Of a stretch of DNA of 64,000 bases, positions 60,410-64,000 are shown one piece after another. The notes beneath the pieces were generated by a model. That model did not search any database. It had not been told where the DNA came from and worked only from the letters and a program-made list of their open reading frames with translations. The stretch spans positions 47,203 through 111,202 of the forward strand of contig NZ_DLNQ01000005.1 in NCBI RefSeq assembly GCF_002479495.1, read 5' to 3'. The stretch's first letter is position 1. Every line of letters begins with the position of its first letter. The translations under genes and the position numbers were made by a program. The stretch is from Brevundimonas sp. UBA7506. GTDB taxonomy: Bacteria > Pseudomonadota > Alphaproteobacteria > Caulobacterales > Caulobacteraceae.

Positions 60410-61563
60410 CCGCCTCCGCCCTGTCCCGTCCCGGTGAACGCGACCGGATCTCCAGCAAGCTGGCCGAACTGGACTGGCGGGTCATCGGCCTGCTGTGCGT
60501 CCTGGCCGGCATCGGCACGGCCATGCTGTATTCGATCGCCGGGGGCAGCTGGTCGCCATGGGCGTGGAAGCATCTGTTGCGCTTCGGCGTTCTGCTGGTC
60601 GCCATGATCGGCCTGGCCATGGTCCACCCGAAGTGGTGGTTCCACGCGGCCTATCCGGTTTACGGCGTCCTGCTGCTGCTGGTGCTGATGATCGAGTTCA
60701 CACCGCTGGGTTATACGGCGGGCGGCGCCAAGAACTGGCTGAACCTGGGCTTCATCCGTATCCAGCCCGCCGAGTTCGTCAAGATCGGCCTGGTTCTGGC
60801 CTTGGCGCGCTGGTACCACGGCCACTCGGCCCAGGACGCGCGCTGGTCGTGGAAGCTGCTGATCCCGGCGGGCATGATCGGCGTACCCTTCCTGCTGGTG
60901 GCCAAGCAGCCGGACCTGGGCTCGGCCATGGTGATCGGCCTGACCGGCGCGGCCGTCATGTTCATGGCGGGACTGAGCTGGCGGGTCATCGCGGCGGGCG
61001 CCGCGGCGGCCGTGGCGATCATTCCGCCCTTCGTCATGTTCGTCATGCACGACTATCAGCGCAACCGGGTCCTGACCTTCCTGAACCCCGAGGCCGATCC
61101 CTCGGGCACGGGCTACAACATCATCCAGTCCAAGATCGCCCTGGGCTCGGGCGGGCTGCTGGGCAAGGGCTACGGCCTGGGCAGCCAGAGCCAGCTGGAG
61201 TTCCTGCCGGAACGCCACACCGACTTCATCTTCTCGACCGTGTCCGAGGAGTTCGGCTTCCTCGGCTCCTTTACCGTTCTGGCCTGCTATCTGGCGTTGA
61301 TCCTGATCTCGCTGCGGATCGCTTCGCTGTCGCACAGCCATTTCGGCCGGATCAGCGCGGCGGGCATGACCGCCTTTCTGGCCATCTTCATCCTGATCAA
61401 CGGAGCCATGGTGATGGGCCTGGCGCCGGTCGTGGGCGTGCCCATGCCGCTGCTGTCCTATGGCGGTTCGACCATGATGACGGTGATGATCGGCTTCGGC
61501 CTGATCCTGTCGACCCACGTGCACCGCTATGTCGAACTGCCGAAGGGGCAAGGACTGTTCTGA
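60406..61563 (+). CDS. rodA: Peptidoglycan polymerase RodA (SEDS family)
   Basis: A 385-residue SEDS glycosyltransferase that polymerises lipid II for elongation. Multiple helices surround the signatures GGAKNWLNLGFIRIQPAEFVKIGLVLALA, KQPDLGSAMVI, GSGGLLGKGYGLGSQSQLEFLPERHTDFIFSTVSEEFGFLG, and GVPMPLLSYGGSTMMTVMIGFG, with the catalytic Asp in HTDFIF-type sequence region and loop 7-8. The start GTG 60406 overlaps the mrdA stop (GTGA). Confidence 0.97.
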   Translation: MTASALSRPGERDRISSKLAELDWRVIGLLCVLAGIGTAMLYSIAGGSWSPWAWKHLLRFGVLLVAMIGLAMVHPKWWFHAAYPVYGVLLLLVLMIEFTPLGYTAGGAKNWLNLGFIRIQPAEFVKIGLVLALARWYHGHSAQDARWSWKLLIPAGMIGVPFLLVAKQPDLGSAMVIGLTGAAVMFMAGLSWRVIAAGAAAAVAIIPPFVMFVMHDYQRNRVLTFLNPEADPSGTGYNIIQSKIALGSGGLLGKGYGLGSQSQLEFLPERHTDFIFSTVSEEFGFLGSFTVLACYLALILISLRIASLSHSHFGRISAAGMTAFLAIFILINGAMVMGLAPVVGVPMPLLSYGGSTMMTVMIGFGLILSTHVHRYVELPKGQGLF

Positions 61564-61591
61564 TTGCGGTTTCAGGCGTTAGGCTGAAGCC

Positions 61592-62071
61592 ATGACCGAC
61601 AAAGCACCCGAACCCGACGCTATCCCTAAAGCCGATCCCTCGATGTTCTCGGACTGTGGCGACACGCCCTGTCCGCAGCCGGTCATGGCCGATCCCAAGA
61701 ACGAGGCGGCTGCCCTGGCCGAGGGCGTGAGGATGCGCAACAATCCGGCCGAATGGGCCTTTGTGCGCCTGTCCAAGCTGATCGAGGAGTTCGAAGCCAA
61801 GCTGGACAAGGACGAGGAGATCGGCGCCCGCGTGGTCGGCCTGCCGGGCGAAGGCACGATGCAGATCGTCGATGTCGGTTTCTGGGGCCCGGACCTTATC
61901 ATCTTCTTCGGGCGCAACGCCGACGGCAAGCCGGTGCGCCTGATCCAGCACTACACCCAGCTCAATGTGGTGCTGGCTGCGATCAAGAAGCCCGAGGAGC
62001 GCGAGGCCCGCCGCATCGGCTTCCAGCTGAATGAAATGGTGATGAAGACCAACCCGCAGCCGGCCGCATAG
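61592..62071 (+). CDS. DUF6173-like hypothetical protein
   Basis: A 159-residue soluble protein. The conserved-looking core is EWAFVRLSKLIEEFEAKLDKDEEIGARVVGLPGEGTMQIVDVGFWGPDLIIFFGRNADGKPVRLIQHYTQLNVVL; I associate this with DUF6173 from memory. The N-terminus is Pro/Asp-rich with two cysteines (FSDCGDTPCPQP). It follows rodA by 28 bp and may ride on the same transcript. The function is unknown. Confidence 0.7.
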   Translation: MTDKAPEPDAIPKADPSMFSDCGDTPCPQPVMADPKNEAAALAEGVRMRNNPAEWAFVRLSKLIEEFEAKLDKDEEIGARVVGLPGEGTMQIVDVGFWGPDLIIFFGRNADGKPVRLIQHYTQLNVVLAAIKKPEEREARRIGFQLNEMVMKTNPQPAA

Positions 62072-62074
62072 AAC

Positions 62075-62208
62075 CGTCATCCCGGCCCAGCGGCGCAAGC
62101 CGCGCCGAGCCGGGACCGCCAAGGACGCGGCGGTTTGCCGTTAGCCGAGGTCAGGCGGCTGTGCTTCCGGCGCTCCCGGATAAGGGCTGCGCCCTTTCCG
62201 GGATGACG
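62075..62208. repeat. Dispersed palindromic repeat, family A copy 4
   Basis: The element opens with CGTCATCCCGG and closes with CCGGGATGACG. The inner GCTCCCGGATAAGGGC with partner GCCCTTTCC is a co-varied version of copies 1 and 2 (CGGC/GCCG changed to GGGC/GCCC), which suggests the folded form matters. It lies between convergent genes. Confidence 0.8.
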
Positions 62209-62227
62209 AGGGAGGCGGTGCGACGAT

Positions 62228-63202
62228 CTAAAGCGTCGCCGCCCAGTCCGTGCCCTTGATCAGGCTGTCGATGATGCCCGGCTCGCTGGAGGCGTGGCCG
62301 GCGTCGCCGACGATGTCCAGCTTGGCCTCGGGCCAGGCGCGATGCAGGGCCCAGGCGCCCGAGATCGGCGTCACCACGTCAAAGCGCCCTTGCGCGATCC
62401 AGCAGGGGATGTGGCGGATGGTGTCGATGTTCTCGAGAATCCAGTGCTCGCTGTCGAAGAAGCCGCCGTTGGTGAAGTACCAGTTCTCGATCCGGGCGAA
62501 GGCCACGGCGAACTCGGGCTCGGCGAACTTGTCCGGCTTGCCCGAGGGGCCCTGGACGCTGACGGTTTCGCCTTCCCAGCTGGACCATGCCACGGCGCAG
62601 CGATTGCGCTCGGCGATGTCGTCGCCCAGCAGGCGCTTGTTGTAAGCGGCCATCAGGTCGCCGCGCTCGGCCTCGGGGATGGGGGCGACGAAGCGTTCCC
62701 AGGCGTCGGGGAAGATCATCGAGGCGCCATCCTGATAGAACCAGTGCAGCTCCTTCTTGGTCAGCAGGAAGATGCCGCGCAGGACCAGGGCCCGGCAGCG
62801 GTCCGGGTGCTTGATGGCATAGGTCATCGACAGGGTCGACCCCCACGAGCCGCCAAAGACGACCCATTTGTCGATGCCCAGCATCTCACGCAGGCGCTCG
62901 ATGTCGGCGACCAGGTCCCAGGTGGTGTTGTTTTCCAGCGAGGCGTTGGGCCGCGACAGGCCGCAGCCACGCTGGTCGAACATGACGATGCGGTACTTGG
63001 CCGGATCGAAGTAGCGGCGCATCCCCGGATTGACCGCCCCGCCGGGGCCGCCGTGCAGGACGATGACCGGCACGCCGTGCGGGTTGCCGCTTTCCTCGTA
63101 ATAGATCTCGTGGACGCTGTCGGTCTGCATCCAACCCGAGGCATTGGCTTCCAACTCGGGATAGAGGTCGCGGCGGGGGGTGTCGGTCAAGGGAAACGCC
63201 AT
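62228..63202 (-). CDS. pip: Prolyl aminopeptidase (proline iminopeptidase)
   Basis: A 324-residue alpha/beta hydrolase that removes N-terminal proline. HEIYYEESGNPHGVPVIVLHGGPGGAVNPGMRRYFDPAKYRIVMFDQRGCGLSRP is the family N-terminal block; the nucleophile is in VFGGSWGSTLSMTYA, the acid Asp in AQGRFDVVTP and the His in VGDAGHASSEPG. The length is usual for the S33 family. The start is ATG 63202. It is a single gene; DUF423 follows upstream on the same strand. Confidence 0.95.
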   Translation of the reverse strand: MAFPLTDTPRRDLYPELEANASGWMQTDSVHEIYYEESGNPHGVPVIVLHGGPGGAVNPGMRRYFDPAKYRIVMFDQRGCGLSRPNASLENNTTWDLVADIERLREMLGIDKWVVFGGSWGSTLSMTYAIKHPDRCRALVLRGIFLLTKKELHWFYQDGASMIFPDAWERFVAPIPEAERGDLMAAYNKRLLGDDIAERNRCAVAWSSWEGETVSVQGPSGKPDKFAEPEFAVAFARIENWYFTNGGFFDSEHWILENIDTIRHIPCWIAQGRFDVVTPISGAWALHRAWPEAKLDIVGDAGHASSEPGIIDSLIKGTDWAATL

Positions 63203-63233
63203 GTCAGAAATGAGGGGTTTTCAGATTGGCCGG

Positions 63234-63605
63234 TCAGGCGTTGACGATGTGTGAGCGGAACGCCGCGATCGCCAGCACGATCCATCCGCCGATCATCAGG
63301 GTTCCGCCGATCGGAGCGACCATGCCCATGGCGGGCAGGCTGAGCAGGCCGATCATGGCCAGGGCCAGACTGAAGATCAGCCCGCCGCTCGCCGCCAGCC
63401 AGCCGGCGATCCGCGCGATCTTGCCGCCCGCGGTCCAGGTCGCGCAGACGACCGCCAGAACGGCGTGGACCATCTGATACTGGGCGCCCGTGGTCAGCAG
63501 GCTCTTGACCGCCGGACCGGCGCCGTGGGCGGCGAAGGCGCCGAGCGCCACGGCCATGGCCCCGTTGAAGGCGGCGAAGACAAGCAGGTTGCGGTCATGG
63601 CTCAT
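63234..63605 (-). CDS. DUF423 family membrane protein
   Basis: A 123-residue protein with four transmembrane helices. LVFAAFNGAMAVALGAFAAHG near the N-terminus, GAQYQMVHAVLAVV, and LPAMGMVAPIGGTLMIGGWIVLAIAA are the DUF423 (YwdK/YgdD-like) signatures. The function is unknown. The start is ATG 63605, 50 bp from the divergent MFS gene and 31 bp upstream of pip on the same strand. Confidence 0.9.
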   Translation of the reverse strand: MSHDRNLLVFAAFNGAMAVALGAFAAHGAGPAVKSLLTTGAQYQMVHAVLAVVCATWTAGGKIARIAGWLAASGGLIFSLALAMIGLLSLPAMGMVAPIGGTLMIGGWIVLAIAAFRSHIVNA

Positions 63606-63654
63606 GCCTAATGTCTAGACCACAACTTTACCGGAGTCTGCTATCGCAGCAGCG

Positions 63655-64000
63655 ATGAAGTCCGCCCCGCGCATGGCCCTGCAATACGTCCTGCTGTTCG
63701 CCGCCAGCGGCGTGACCCTGCCGTTCGCCGGCCTGTGGTTTCGCGAGCAGGGGCTGAGCGGGGCCGAGATCGGCGCCCTGCTGGCCATCCCCATGCTGGG
63801 ACGGGTCGTGACCGGCCCGCTGCTGGCGGTCTGGGCGGACGGGTTCAGATACAGGCGCACGCCGATCGCCCTGCTGGGGCTGGCCATGGCCCTGGGCTAC
63901 GGGGGGGCGGGCCTGGTGCAGGGTTTCGCCGCCTGGGCGGTTTGCTGGTTCGTTGGAGCCACGGCGGCGGCGGCCCTGATCCCGCTCAGCGACGTCATGA
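63655..64000 (+). CDS. MFS transporter, N-terminal part (HcaT/LacY-like), cut by window end
   Basis: ATG 63655 opens a frame with no stop before the window end (115 codons). The translation contains LQYVLLFAASGVTLPFAGLWFREQGLSGAEIGALLAIPMLGRVVTGPLLAVWADGF, a typical first three helices with the loop 2-3 Asp/Arg motif of the MFS_1-like group that includes 3-phenylpropionate (HcaT) and nucleoside permeases. The substrate cannot be read from this part. It diverges from the DUF423 gene. Confidence 0.8.
   Translation, partial: MKSAPRMALQYVLLFAASGVTLPFAGLWFREQGLSGAEIGALLAIPMLGRVVTGPLLAVWADGFRYRRTPIALLGLAMALGYGGAGLVQGFAAWAVCWFVGATAAAALIPLSDVM

Overview
This window is 64 kb of high-GC, gene-dense bacterial chromosome from an alphaproteobacterium, most likely Caulobacteraceae and probably Brevundimonas or a close relative. 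The evidence is a class I (archaeal-type) lysyl-tRNA synthetase, a two-gene split methionine synthase behind an ArsR/methyltransferase fusion, the mreB-mreC-mreD-PBP2-RodA order, a large Oar-like TonB-dependent receptor, many GTG/TTG starts, and dispersed palindromes of the GTCATCCCGG...CCGGGATGAC type. The genus is an inference from gene content, not from a marker gene.

Layout. 0-6.2 kb: the first codons of a probable etfB, an HSD10-like 3-hydroxyacyl-CoA dehydrogenase with a TetR regulator, an HSDL2-like SDR diverging from it across a palindromic operator, a frameshifted DHA2-type MFS exporter, and a membrane-anchored glutamate-synthase-like FMN protein. 6.2-9.66 kb is the accessory patch: five direct repeats spaced exactly 24 bp apart, a Fic AMP-transferase-type protein with an AbiEi-like N-terminal part, a P4-type tyrosine integrase with a perfect 11-bp-arm palindrome upstream, and a 3' fragment of a tRNA-Lys(TTT) gene that looks like an attachment site.

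9.7-30 kb is mostly core genome. It holds the queuosine genes in two clusters (queA, a nucleotidyltransferase-like gene and tgt; then queC-queE), MaoC hydratase, class I LysRS, an SH3/glycine-zipper envelope protein, an S24 repressor-peptidase, two overlapping hotdog thioesterases, a CBS/hybrid histidine kinase, a DJ-1 family protein, small lipoproteins, pirin, aroC with a degenerate DnaJ-like partner, pdxH, a second TetR and a uridine kinase. 30-37.4 kb: acyl-CoA ligase, DUF1499-like protein, metallo-beta-lactamase-fold hydrolase, a Cx5R sulfur-transferase/phosphatase-like protein and the TonB receptor.

37.5-43.3 kb is the methionine/one-carbon operon on the minus strand, transcribed arsR-methyltransferase, metF, metH (homocysteine half), metH (pterin/cobalamin/activation half), behind a near-perfect 24-bp palindrome. 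43.4-54.4 kb: 2-hydroxyacid dehydrogenase, the EttA translational ABC-F ATPase, a serine beta-lactamase-like hydrolase, an esterase, a 2OG oxygenase, a TrmN6-like methyltransferase, polyprenyl diphosphate synthase and aspartate aminotransferase. 54.5-61.6 kb: a VTT-domain membrane protein and the rod-shape operon mreB/mreC/mreD/mrdA/rodA with 4-bp start-stop overlaps. 61.6-64 kb: DUF6173-like protein, prolyl iminopeptidase, DUF423 and the start of an MFS gene cut by the window end.

Three families of dispersed inverted repeats lie between genes. The most unusual signal is the 24-bp-period repeat array upstream of the Fic gene, next to an integrase and a tRNA remnant whose intact partner is not in the window.
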